From Desulfonatronovibrio magnus (lineage in GTDB: Bacteria; Desulfobacterota; Desulfovibrionia; Desulfovibrionales; Desulfonatronovibrionaceae): a DNA stretch of 34,132 nucleotides. Shown here piece by piece: positions 14,792-28,083 of this stretch. Position 1 is the first letter of the stretch. Every line of letters starts with the position of its first letter. The notes beneath the pieces are model-generated. The model saw only the letters and a program-made list of their open reading frames with translations, had not been told where the DNA came from and searched no databases. The position numbers were made by a program, and so were the translations under genes. The stretch is taken from assembly GCF_000934755.1 (NCBI RefSeq), contig NZ_JYNP01000058.1:1-34132 (forward strand), given 5' to 3'.

Positions 14792-17470
14792 ATGCCTTTC
14801 AAGACAAAAGATAAACTTACCACCCGAGTTGACCAACTTCTTGGCCGTATCCGCACAGGTGACCAGTCAGCTGAAGCTGATCTGGAAAAACTGGCCGCTA
14901 AAAAACCAAAACACCCTGTAATTCTTAATGCCCTGGGCTGCTTGTCTCTGGAACGGGGCAAGGGTGATGACGCCCTGGATTACCTGCAAAAAGCACTCAA
15001 GTCCGGATACAAAAAAGTCAGAGAAGTAAAGCGCAACCTGATCATAGCCTCAGCCATGATCGGTGATCAGGAAGGTGTTAAAAAATACTGGCATGAAAAC
15101 CAGGGTTTAGTGGAGCCCATACAGTCTGCCCTTAGAGCAGCAAAAATTTTCAAGCATTACGAGACAATGCGTTTATGTCTGGACCTGTGGGAGGAAATGA
15201 CTCCTGATGATCCCAAGCTGATCCTGAATCAGGCGGCTCTGGCTTTTGTCATGTATGACGAAAAAAATGCAAAAGACATCCTGGAACGCCTCCCTGAACC
15301 GGAATCAGACGACTTTGCACTGAATATCCTGGCTACAGAACTTCTTGTGCAAGCCAAACTGCCCTTAGCAACTGCTTACTTCCAGAAAGCCTATGACACA
15401 CTGGATAAGTCCAAACCCAATGACGTCCAGCGCATGGCTTCATCAGCCACCAACCTCAAGCAATGGGACGCAGCCTCGAAGCTTCTGGAAGAGCTGGTCC
15501 AAGACTTTCCTCACCTGGCAGAAAGCAAGCTCTTTACCCGGCTTGATATCTACCAGCAAAGCTGCCAATGGGAAAAAGTGGAAGAACTCGTTCCTAAGTA
15601 CATAGATGCTGTAGAACAAGGGCGCTATAAACCCTCCAGCCTCTTCAGGGCACTTTCATTCCCGGGACTTAGCGATAAAGAACATCTGATGCTTGCTAAG
15701 GCGTATATTTCCAGATTTGAGCCCTCCAAAGAAGATGTCCCTTCCAGCGTTTTTGAACGCCCTCCCAGGGCTGGACGAAAGCTTAGAATTGGCTACCTTA
15801 CTGCTGACTTTAAAAATCACCCTGTCACCCAGTTACTTGTGGAAACCATAGAGCTCCATGACCGAGACCGCTTTGAAGTATTAGCCTATGACATAACACC
15901 CAGCGGAGCAGAAGGCTTCTGGAGAGACCGTATACTTTCTGCTTTTGATCAAGTGGTTCCTGCCAGAGCCATGAAAGACGAAGAGCTTGCAGCTAAAATC
16001 AGAGAAGACAAAATCGATGTCCTTATAGATCTTCAGGGCGACACCTCTTTTTCCCGCTGCTGGATACTGCGGCACAGACTGGCCCCTGTCCAGGCCGGAT
16101 GGCTTGGCTTTCCCGGAACAACCGGGGGCATATCCGATTATATCATTGCAGATCCGCATATTATTCCAGAAGAAGCATTTCCATATTATGCTGAAAAAGT
16201 GGTTCAGCTCCCTGATACCTATATTCCAAATGACGCCCAGCGCACCCCAATGCCTCCACCTCCCAGGTTTCTGGAAAATCTGCCGGAAGACGCTCTGGTC
16301 TTTGCCTGCTTTAACCAGCACTATAAAATCACCCGGGAGATGTTTGAGGCCTGGTGCACAATAATGAACCAGGTTCCCGGCAGTTTACTCTGGCTTCGTG
16401 ATGGGGAAAGCTCCATCAAGAAACGCCTCTGTCAGGAAGCCCAAAATAGAGGCATAGCCCCGGAAAGGCTCATATTTGCAGCCAGAAAACCCCAGCACTC
16501 AGAACATCTGGCCAGACTGCAGTGTGCTGATATTTCATTAGATACCAGACCATATAACTCACACACAATTTGTGTAGATTCATTATATGCCGGAGTGCCC
16601 CTGGTCACCCTGCCCGGCAACTCATTCGCATCAAGAGTCGCCAAAGGTATTCTGCATGTATCCGGTCTTCCCGAACTGGTAGCTGACGACATTGATAAAT
16701 TCATATCCATAGCCCTTGATCTGGCCAACAACCAGGAGAGACGAAAAAATCTGCGCCAAAAACTGATTCAGGCCCGCCAGAGCTCGCCTCTTTTTGACTC
16801 AAGGCGCTTTGCTGCTAATCTGGAAGCTGCATTTGAAGCTATGTATGAGCGTTTTGAACAGGGACTGGCTCCGGATCACATAAGGGTGCAGTCCAACGGA
16901 CAGGTTCGGGAAACCACAAGTGGTACTAAACCGTCTCTGCACGTTCTTCTGGAACAGGGCGAATACTGGCTGAATCAGGAAAAGTTAAGTAAAGCCCTGC
17001 CTCTTTACACCGATGCTCTGGAACTTGACCCTCAGAACCCAAGAGCCATGCAGGGACTGGGTATAATTTACGGCCTGGCAGGCCAATATGACAAATCACT
17101 GCCCCTGCTGGAGAAATCTGTAGAGCTGGACCCGAACAAAGAGTGGTATGCTGACAATCTGGAAAAGATGAAAGAAAAAGCCGGCCAGAACTCGGTCCAG
17201 AGACTTTCTGAGCTGATTAACCAGGGAGCCGTCTTCCACAAACAGAAGAATTACGACCAGGCTATAGCCTGCTATGAACAGGTCCTTAACACCTCACCAT
17301 CTCATCCTGTTGCCTTGCATTACAAAGGGCTGGCCATGATAAAAAATGGAGATGGTGATGAAGGTCTGAAGCTGCTTCGCAGATCTATTGAGATCCAGCC
17401 CCATAACCAGGTTTTTCTGGACAATTACCGGAAAGCGAGCCGGATTATTGAGCAGCCCATAGAGTTTTAG
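14792..17470 (+). CDS. GT41 (OGT/SPINDLY-type) protein O-glycosyltransferase with flanking TPRs
   Basis: This 892-residue protein has degenerate TPR-like helices at about 10-310, a catalytic region of the Glyco_transf_41 family at about 328-690, and more TPRs at about 715-885. Expected OGT landmarks are present: RIGYLTADFKNHPVTQL with His343, FACFNQHYKI with Lys512 (position of the UDP-binding Lys of OGT), and LDTRPYNSHTICVDSLYAG with His591. The family transfers a sugar from a nucleotide-sugar to Ser/Thr of proteins, usually in the cytoplasm. The likely acceptor is the surface protein encoded upstream, before export (inference). The start has no clear ribosome site, and the ORF begins right behind a terminator. 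It is followed after two bases by a second GT41 gene. The donor sugar is unknown. Confidence 0.88.
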   Translation: MPFKTKDKLTTRVDQLLGRIRTGDQSAEADLEKLAAKKPKHPVILNALGCLSLERGKGDDALDYLQKALKSGYKKVREVKRNLIIASAMIGDQEGVKKYWHENQGLVEPIQSALRAAKIFKHYETMRLCLDLWEEMTPDDPKLILNQAALAFVMYDEKNAKDILERLPEPESDDFALNILATELLVQAKLPLATAYFQKAYDTLDKSKPNDVQRMASSATNLKQWDAASKLLEELVQDFPHLAESKLFTRLDIYQQSCQWEKVEELVPKYIDAVEQGRYKPSSLFRALSFPGLSDKEHLMLAKAYISRFEPSKEDVPSSVFERPPRAGRKLRIGYLTADFKNHPVTQLLVETIELHDRDRFEVLAYDITPSGAEGFWRDRILSAFDQVVPARAMKDEELAAKIREDKIDVLIDLQGDTSFSRCWILRHRLAPVQAGWLGFPGTTGGISDYIIADPHIIPEEAFPYYAEKVVQLPDTYIPNDAQRTPMPPPPRFLENLPEDALVFACFNQHYKITREMFEAWCTIMNQVPGSLLWLRDGESSIKKRLCQEAQNRGIAPERLIFAARKPQHSEHLARLQCADISLDTRPYNSHTICVDSLYAGVPLVTLPGNSFASRVAKGILHVSGLPELVADDIDKFISIALDLANNQERRKNLRQKLIQARQSSPLFDSRRFAANLEAAFEAMYERFEQGLAPDHIRVQSNGQVRETTSGTKPSLHVLLEQGEYWLNQEKLSKALPLYTDALELDPQNPRAMQGLGIIYGLAGQYDKSLPLLEKSVELDPNKEWYADNLEKMKEKAGQNSVQRLSELINQGAVFHKQKNYDQAIACYEQVLNTSPSHPVALHYKGLAMIKNGDGDEGLKLLRRSIEIQPHNQVFLDNYRKASRIIEQPIEF

Positions 17471-17472
17471 GG

Positions 17473-19602
17473 ATGTCTCAGGATGTAGAAAAAATTATCA
17501 GCTATTATCAGCAGGGCAAATTTGCTGAAGCAGGCAATCTTGCCCTTGACTATACCCGCTCTTTCCCGGGCCATGTTTTTGGATGGAAGGCACTGGGCAC
17601 AATTTCGGTCCAGATGAACAGGGGAGCGCAGGCAATACCCTGCCTGCAACAGGCATTAAAGATCACTCCCAGGGATGAGGAGCTGCATAACGCTCTGGGC
17701 AGGGCCTTGCACATGCTTGGTAATACCACCAGGGCCATATCCAGTCTGGAGCAAGCTTTAAGTCTAAAGCCGGATTACACCCAGGCCATGAATAATCTGG
17801 GTATGGCCTTAAGTGATTCCGGACAGCTGGAAGAAAGCATTGGCTGGTATAAAAAAGCTCTGGGTTTAAAACCAGACTACGCAGAAGCCTGGCTCAATCT
17901 GGGCAATGTGCACCAGAAACAGGAAAATAAATCCGAAGCACTCAGGTGCTATCAACAGGCATTAAAACTCAGGCCAGATTTTGCCCAGGCCTATAATAAT
18001 CAGGGCAACATACTTAGAGACATGGGCCAGGACCAGGAAGCGCTTGAGTCTTACCACAAAGCCCTGAACATAGCTCCTGATTATGCTGATGCCCTGAGCA
18101 ACCTCGGTAATCTGCTGCGCAAGCTGGGCAAACATGAGCAGGCCTTAAGCGTCTTTAACAAGGCACTTAAATCAAACCCCGGGCTGGCTCAAGGGTACTG
18201 CAACCGGGGCAACCTGTTCAAGGATATGCAGCAGCCAGAAGCTGCACTTAAAGATTATAACCAGGCCCTTGAACTAAACCCTGAACTGGCTGACGGGTAT
18301 TTTAACCGAGGCGCTTTACTGGTCCAGCTGGGATTTCTGGATCAGGCTCTAAATGACTTTGAAAAGACCCTGGCCATCAACCCGGGTAATATAAAAGCTT
18401 TTGATATTTTGCTTTTTTTCCTGAACTGCCATCCAGATATGTCTACTCAGGATGTTTTTGCCAGACACAGAGAATACGGACAAAGCCTGACTTCAGCTTA
18501 CGCACCACGCAAGTATTTGAGCAAGGCAGGCCAAAAACTTCGTATAGGCTATGTTTCAGCGGACTTTAATCTCCATTCGGTAGCCTGGTTTATCAGACCG
18601 GTACTGGATAATCATGATCCGGAAAAGTTTGAGATCTTTTGTTATTACAACTCAGATAAAGAGGATCAGATTACCAGAGAAATCCAGTCCATGAATCTCA
18701 CCTGGAGAAACATCCACAGACTCAGCCATGACCAGACAATGCAGCAGGTATTACAGGATAAAATTGACATTCTAATAGATCTTTCCGGGCATACTTACGG
18801 CAACAGGCTGCCTCTTTTTGCAAAAAGAGCAGCTCCTGTGCAGGTAACATATCTGGGCTACCCCAATACCACCGGCCTTCAATCCATGGACTGGAGAATT
18901 GTGGATGCAGTCACAGATCCTCCCGGAATGACCGAAAGATACAATACAGAACAGCTGTACCGTCTTCCGGGCTGCTTTTTGTGTTATCGCCCGGGAAATG
19001 ATGTTCCTGAGGCAGGCTCTTTGCCTTTACACAACAACGGATTTGTAACCTTTGGTTCTTTTAATGATCTGGTCAAAATATCCAAAGATACCATAGCTCT
19101 CTGGGCTCAGGTCTTAAATGCTGTGCCTGGTTCAAAATTTATACTCAAAGGCAGATACTTAAACGACCCGTATGCTCTCAATATATGGCAAAAGCGTTTT
19201 TCTAAGGCTGGGATTGATTTGGACAGGGTGAATTTCGTACCCAGTGGCGGTGATACCAAGGAACATCTTAGCTGGTACAATCGGGTGGATATAGCTCTGG
19301 ATACCTATCCCTACCATGGCACGACCACAACCTGTGAGGCCCTGTATATGGGTGTGCCTGTGATAACCATGACTGGAGACAGGCATGTATCAAGAGTTGG
19401 AACAAGTATTTTGAACTCCTTGAATCTGGGAGAACTTACTGCCGGTTCTGAACAGTTATATATTGAGAAGGCCCGGAGGCTGGCAGCTGATCAAGTCAGA
19501 CTTTCTGAACTGCACACCAGCCTTCGTGGTCTTATGAAGCAGGATGAAAAAAAATTCGTCCTGGGTCTTGAACAAGCCTACATGCATATGTGGGAAAGCT
19601 AA
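17473..19602 (+). CDS. Second GT41 (SPINDLY-like) glycosyltransferase with N-terminal TPR array
   Basis: This 709-residue protein has about eight clear TPR units (residues about 35-305) with the usual LxNLGxxxxxxGxxxxAxxxYxxAL pattern. A complete GT41 catalytic region follows at about 352-705. Key sites are RIGYVSADFNLHSVAWF (His368), FGSFNDLVKIS (Lys535) and DTYPYHGTTTTCEALYMG (His615). The architecture is the classical bacterial OGT one, unlike its neighbour with TPRs on both sides, so the pair is not a simple recent duplication. It starts two bases after the previous stop, which implies translational coupling. The TPR superhelix would select protein acceptors. Donor sugar and acceptor remain inferred. 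Confidence 0.9.
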   Translation: MSQDVEKIISYYQQGKFAEAGNLALDYTRSFPGHVFGWKALGTISVQMNRGAQAIPCLQQALKITPRDEELHNALGRALHMLGNTTRAISSLEQALSLKPDYTQAMNNLGMALSDSGQLEESIGWYKKALGLKPDYAEAWLNLGNVHQKQENKSEALRCYQQALKLRPDFAQAYNNQGNILRDMGQDQEALESYHKALNIAPDYADALSNLGNLLRKLGKHEQALSVFNKALKSNPGLAQGYCNRGNLFKDMQQPEAALKDYNQALELNPELADGYFNRGALLVQLGFLDQALNDFEKTLAINPGNIKAFDILLFFLNCHPDMSTQDVFARHREYGQSLTSAYAPRKYLSKAGQKLRIGYVSADFNLHSVAWFIRPVLDNHDPEKFEIFCYYNSDKEDQITREIQSMNLTWRNIHRLSHDQTMQQVLQDKIDILIDLSGHTYGNRLPLFAKRAAPVQVTYLGYPNTTGLQSMDWRIVDAVTDPPGMTERYNTEQLYRLPGCFLCYRPGNDVPEAGSLPLHNNGFVTFGSFNDLVKISKDTIALWAQVLNAVPGSKFILKGRYLNDPYALNIWQKRFSKAGIDLDRVNFVPSGGDTKEHLSWYNRVDIALDTYPYHGTTTTCEALYMGVPVITMTGDRHVSRVGTSILNSLNLGELTAGSEQLYIEKARRLAADQVRLSELHTSLRGLMKQDEKKFVLGLEQAYMHMWES

Positions 19603-19620
19603 CAATAAAGGATAAATACC

Positions 19621-20355
19621 ATGCAAAAACTTATCCCGGTCAATCCGGAAACAATGGCTGGCAAAAGCTGGAAGCGTTACGAAACATATTTTTATGCTCA
19701 AAATACTCCTGTCCTGCCCCTGGTAGGTTCTGAGCTTTTTAAAGCTGTACATGCCATGCCTATAGCTCTGATGAAACAAAATGATAAATTTGTACCGGCT
19801 GCGGTACTTGGTGTTGAGCCTGGTAAAAGCCTTTTTGTTAATGATCTTGGACAGTGGCGGGGTTCTTACGTCCCTTCTGCGCTTCGGGGGTATCCGTTTC
19901 GCCTGGTTTCGGGCGAAGAAAAGGATAAACTGATCCTGTGTATATTTGAAGACAGCGGACTGATCACTGATGGGCCTGACGGCGAACCATTTTTTGATGA
20001 CCAGGCACAGCCCGCTCCGGAACTGCAGAAAATCATGGACTTTCTTAAAACCATTGAGGTTAGCAGAAGAGCTACTGAGACTGCTTGCAAAACCCTGGAA
20101 GAGCTGGATCTGATTGTACCCTGGTCTGCCCGGTCTGAAGATATGGAGGTCAAGGGTATATTTAAAATTGATGAAGAAAAGATGAATGCCTTGCCAGATC
20201 AGGACTATCTGAAGCTGCGTCAAAACGGAGCAATACTTATTGCCTATTGTCAGCTTCTTTCCGAGCAGCACATAGACAAGCTTTTTGAGTTCGCCAGGGA
20301 AGGTCAGCAGTCTGAAGATGATTTCAGCTTTCTGCATGAGGTAAAGTTTCAATAA
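19621..20355 (+). CDS. SapC family protein, copy 1
   Basis: This 244-residue protein has the SapC family pattern: an N-terminal LIPVNPETM, then PVLPLVGSELFKAVHAMPIAL, VPAAVLGVEPGKSLFVND, and YVPSALRGYPFRL followed by an acidic segment. SapC was named from the Campylobacter fetus surface-array locus, where it lies among S-layer genes; its biochemical role is not settled. There is no signal peptide or membrane segment, so a cytoplasmic or export-linked role is likely. AAAGGA lies about ten bases before the start. It is 18 bases after the second GT41 gene and three bases before another SapC-like gene. Its presence supports the S-layer reading of the 1158-residue protein. Confidence 0.87.
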   Translation: MQKLIPVNPETMAGKSWKRYETYFYAQNTPVLPLVGSELFKAVHAMPIALMKQNDKFVPAAVLGVEPGKSLFVNDLGQWRGSYVPSALRGYPFRLVSGEEKDKLILCIFEDSGLITDGPDGEPFFDDQAQPAPELQKIMDFLKTIEVSRRATETACKTLEELDLIVPWSARSEDMEVKGIFKIDEEKMNALPDQDYLKLRQNGAILIAYCQLLSEQHIDKLFEFAREGQQSEDDFSFLHEVKFQ

Positions 20356-20358
20356 GTC

Positions 20359-21117
20359 ATGAACATTCCTGCTCTGTACAAAAAACCGGTAGCCGTTTCT
20401 CTGCAAGCGCATAAGGACAAAGCCTGGCTTCAACCATCGACCTTGTCCTTTGCCTCTAATTTGCAGGCAGTGCCTGTGTTTTCAGCTGAAGCATTTGCAG
20501 CTGCCGGTTCGCTTCCTCTGGCTGTAGTGAATAATTGTCTTGTAGCTTTGACCTCCTTTGCACGGGGTAAAAATTGTTACCTGACAGAAGAAGGAAAAGC
20601 CAGAGACAGCTTTGCACCAGCTTTACTCAAGTGTTATCCGTTTGCCAGGCTTGTGGCTAAGGGCAGCAAACAACCTGTACTCTGCGTTGATGAAGATCAT
20701 GTGGTTGAACCGGATACTTCTGGCGCAATGCCCTTTTTTGATAACAACGGTCATCTTTCAGGCAGGGTGAAAGCTGTCATGCAGGTTCTGGAGCAGCTGC
20801 ACCATAACAGAAAGCTTTGTATTCAGGCCTGTGTACTATTGAAAGAACATGGTCTGCTTGAGCCCTTTACCATTAACCCTGGGAAAAACCAGCAGGTTAT
20901 CAAGGGCTTTTTTCAGGTAAATCATCAGCTGCTGTCCCAGATTGATCCGGAAAAGCTTGGAATTCTCAGAGATGCCCTGGCTCTGGATATAGCTTATGCC
21001 CAGATAGCATCCATGTATCAGATTCCCAAACTGCTAAAGTACACCCAGGAAGGCTTAGAACAGGAGCAGGAATTTGAATTCGACAGCAATGATGTTCTGA
21101 GCTTTGACAATATTTGA
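20359..21117 (+). CDS. SapC family protein, copy 2 (divergent)
   Basis: This 252-residue protein keeps the SapC layout in weaker form: VPVFSAEAFAAAGSLPLAVV, SFAPALLKCYPFARL, PVLCVDEDHVVE and MPFFDNNGHLSGRVK, with a C-terminal helical region and an acidic tail. It starts three bases after the first SapC gene and is surely co-transcribed. The two copies differ greatly along their length, so they may form a heteromer or have separate roles. No signal peptide is visible. It is the last gene of the run starting at 14792; no terminator is seen after it. Confidence 0.78.
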   Translation: MNIPALYKKPVAVSLQAHKDKAWLQPSTLSFASNLQAVPVFSAEAFAAAGSLPLAVVNNCLVALTSFARGKNCYLTEEGKARDSFAPALLKCYPFARLVAKGSKQPVLCVDEDHVVEPDTSGAMPFFDNNGHLSGRVKAVMQVLEQLHHNRKLCIQACVLLKEHGLLEPFTINPGKNQQVIKGFFQVNHQLLSQIDPEKLGILRDALALDIAYAQIASMYQIPKLLKYTQEGLEQEQEFEFDSNDVLSFDNI

Positions 21118-21189
21118 AAAGCTGAAAGCAATAGCGATAAGCCCCAAGGTGAAAGCTGGAAGTAAGAAAATCTTAAAGCTTAAAGGTCC

Positions 21190-21271
21190 AAGCTGAAAGG
21201 AAGAAAAAGAAGCTAGAAGCTCAAAGGACCAAGCTGAAAGGAAGAAAAAGAAAATAGAAGCTTAAAGGTCC
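21190..21271 (+). repeat. 82-bp direct repeat, left copy (two 41-bp units)
   Basis: Two 41-bp purine-rich units starting AAGCTGAAAGGAAGAAAAAG lie head to tail. The same pair is found at 21667-21748 with about four differences, on the other side of the four-helix-bundle gene. Confidence 0.88.
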
Positions 21272-21306
21272 AAGCTGGAAGCAAGAAGAAGAGAGGGTAA
21301 AGAGAG

Positions 21307-21663
21307 ATGCGGTTTGGATATGAGGATCTGCAGGTCTGGGAACGAGCGGTTCAGTTTGCTGTAACCGTAATTGATGTAATTGATGATCTGCAGTGCGACA
21401 GGAAACATTTTCGGCTGATTGAACAGATTGAGTCCAGCGCAACCTCTGTATCTGCCAATATTGCAGAGGGAAAGGGGCGAAGATCCCAGAAGGAATTCAT
21501 CCAATTCTGCTACATTTCCAGGGGCTCATTATATGAAACCATGACATTTCTGGAAATATTCCACCATAAAGGCTGGATAAATACAGATACTTACAAAAAA
21601 CTAAGATCTGAAGCTTACGAAATTGCTTCAATGCTCAAAGGACTGATAAATTCATTAAATTAG
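21307..21663 (+). CDS. Four-helix-bundle protein (23S rRNA intervening-sequence / S23 family)
   Basis: This 118-residue protein shows the family pattern: FGYEDLQVWERAVQFA at the start, FRLIEQIESSATSVSANIAEG in the middle, then SQKEFIQFCYISRGSLYET and a last helix. The family was first seen in 23S rRNA intervening sequences and also includes the Avd accessory proteins of diversity-generating retroelements. No cellular function is firmly established for free-standing members. Purine-rich GAGAG upstream may serve as ribosome site. The gene sits between 82-bp direct repeats in low-complexity sequence, so it looks like an inserted cassette. No reverse transcriptase or template repeat is nearby. 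Confidence 0.88.
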   Translation: MRFGYEDLQVWERAVQFAVTVIDVIDDLQCDRKHFRLIEQIESSATSVSANIAEGKGRRSQKEFIQFCYISRGSLYETMTFLEIFHHKGWINTDTYKKLRSEAYEIASMLKGLINSLN

Positions 21664-21666
21664 AAG

Positions 21667-21748
21667 AAGCTGAAAGGAAGAAAAAGAAGCTATAAGCTCA
21701 AAGGACCAAGCTCAAAGGAAGAAAAAGAAAATAGAAGCTTAAAGGGTC
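21667..21748 (+). repeat. 82-bp direct repeat, right copy
   Basis: This copy matches 21190-21271 in length and order of the two 41-bp units and starts four bases after the stop codon of the four-helix-bundle gene. Confidence 0.88.
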
Positions 21749-21767
21749 AAGTTGAAAGGTTATAGGC

Positions 21768-21970
21768 TTTTATCTTTTTTCTTGCTTTCAGCTTTAAGCT
21801 TGGGGCTTTCAGCTTCTTACTTCTTACTTCTTGCTTTCAGCTTTAAACTTTGAGCTAATATGCTTTCAGCTTTAAGCTTGGGGCTTTCAGCTTCGAGCTT
21901 TCAGCTTCTTCAGCTTCTTGCTTTCAGCTTTTAGCTTCAAACTTTTAGCTTTTAGCTTCAAACTTTTAGC
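21768..21970. repeat. Pyrimidine-rich array, inverted relative to the upstream repeats
   Basis: Units such as CTTTCAGCTTTAAGCTTGGGG, CTTTCAGCTTC and CTTACTTCTTGC recur here. They are reverse complements of phrases in the purine-rich sequence at 21121-21271 (for example AAGCCCCAAG and GGAAGTAAGAA). Strand composition therefore flips from purine to pyrimidine near 21770. The array ends about 20 bases before the start of the giant modular gene and replaces any obvious ribosome site there. Confidence 0.8.
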
Positions 21971-21991
21971 TATTACAATTGGTTACTAAAT

Positions 21992-27193
<5,202 letters not shown>

Positions 27194-27303
27194 TATTCAG
27201 CATTACTTTAGTGGCGAATTTGCTCAGTATCACAGTATTTTAAAATTAAATTATATTTACGCATTATAATACTACATTAAAACAAATTTTTATTAGGTGC
27301 ATT
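27194..27303. other. AT-rich gap before rfbF
   Basis: The 110-bp gap contains TATAAT at 27265-27270, a possible -10 box, but no good -35 box at the right distance. AGGTG just before ATG 27304 is a modest ribosome site. A promoter for the sugar genes here is plausible but weakly supported. Confidence 0.35.
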
Positions 27304-28083
27304 ATGCAAACAGTAATACTCTGCGGTGGTCTTGGAACCAGGCTTCGGGAAGAGACCGAATTCAAGCCAAAGCCCATGGTCCACATCGGCAACAAGCCCA
27401 TCTTATGGCACATCATGAAGATTTACGCCCATTACGGTTTCAACGAATTTGTCCTGACCCTGGGCTACAAGGGTGATGACATCAAGGATTATTTCCTGCA
27501 CTACGAGGCCATGAACAACGACATCACCCTGGAACTTGGCAAGCCTGACTGCATTTCCATGCACAACTGCCATGACGAGGCAGGCTGGCGCGTCACCCTG
27601 TCCAATACAGGAGAACAGACCCTCAAGGGAGGCCGCCTTAAACGCGTGGAAAAGTATATCCAGGGCGATACCTTCATGCTCACTTACGGAGACGGTGTGG
27701 CGGATGTGGATGTAAAAAGACTCATTGAATTCCACCTCTCCCACGGGAAGATAGCCACTGTAACCGGAGTCAATCCCATTGCTAGGTTCGGAGAACTCAA
27801 AATCGAAGGAGCTCAGGTCAAATCATTTCAAGAAAAGCCCCAGGTGGCGGACGGCGGCTTGATCAGCGGTGGTTTTTTTGTGTTCAACCGCGAAATTTTC
27901 GACTACCTGACTCCGGATGAGGCTTGCGACCTGGAGCATGGCGTCCTTGAGACCATTGCCGCTCAGGATCAACTCATGGTATATGTTCACAGGGGGTTCT
28001 GGTACTGCATGGATACCCTGCGGGATATGGAAAAACTGGATGCCATGTGGAAAAAGAACCAGGCCCCGTGGAAGGTTTGGTAA
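27304..28083 (+). CDS. rfbF: Glucose-1-phosphate cytidylyltransferase
   Basis: This 259-residue enzyme has the nucleotidyltransferase signature LCGGLGTRLREETEFKPKPM at the N-terminus, FNEFVLTLGYKGDDIKDYF, MLTYGDGVADVD and LISGGFFVFNREIFDYL, all typical of RfbF (family length about 257). It makes CDP-glucose from CTP and glucose 1-phosphate, the first step to CDP-linked deoxysugars. The stop codon shares its last A with the ATG of rfbG, so the two are translationally coupled. The gene is clearly GC-richer than its neighbours on both sides, which fits a conserved core between exchanged cassettes. Confidence 0.95.
   Translation: MQTVILCGGLGTRLREETEFKPKPMVHIGNKPILWHIMKIYAHYGFNEFVLTLGYKGDDIKDYFLHYEAMNNDITLELGKPDCISMHNCHDEAGWRVTLSNTGEQTLKGGRLKRVEKYIQGDTFMLTYGDGVADVDVKRLIEFHLSHGKIATVTGVNPIARFGELKIEGAQVKSFQEKPQVADGGLISGGFFVFNREIFDYLTPDEACDLEHGVLETIAAQDQLMVYVHRGFWYCMDTLRDMEKLDAMWKKNQAPWKVW

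Noticed and set aside
19456-20433. 325-codon minus-strand frame
   Set aside because: Runs opposite the GT41 and SapC genes, has no recognisable domain and would overlap three well-supported genes.
21190-21748. Diversity-generating retroelement
   Set aside because: The four-helix-bundle protein is in the superfamily of Avd, but there is no reverse transcriptase, template repeat or variable target gene within the window.
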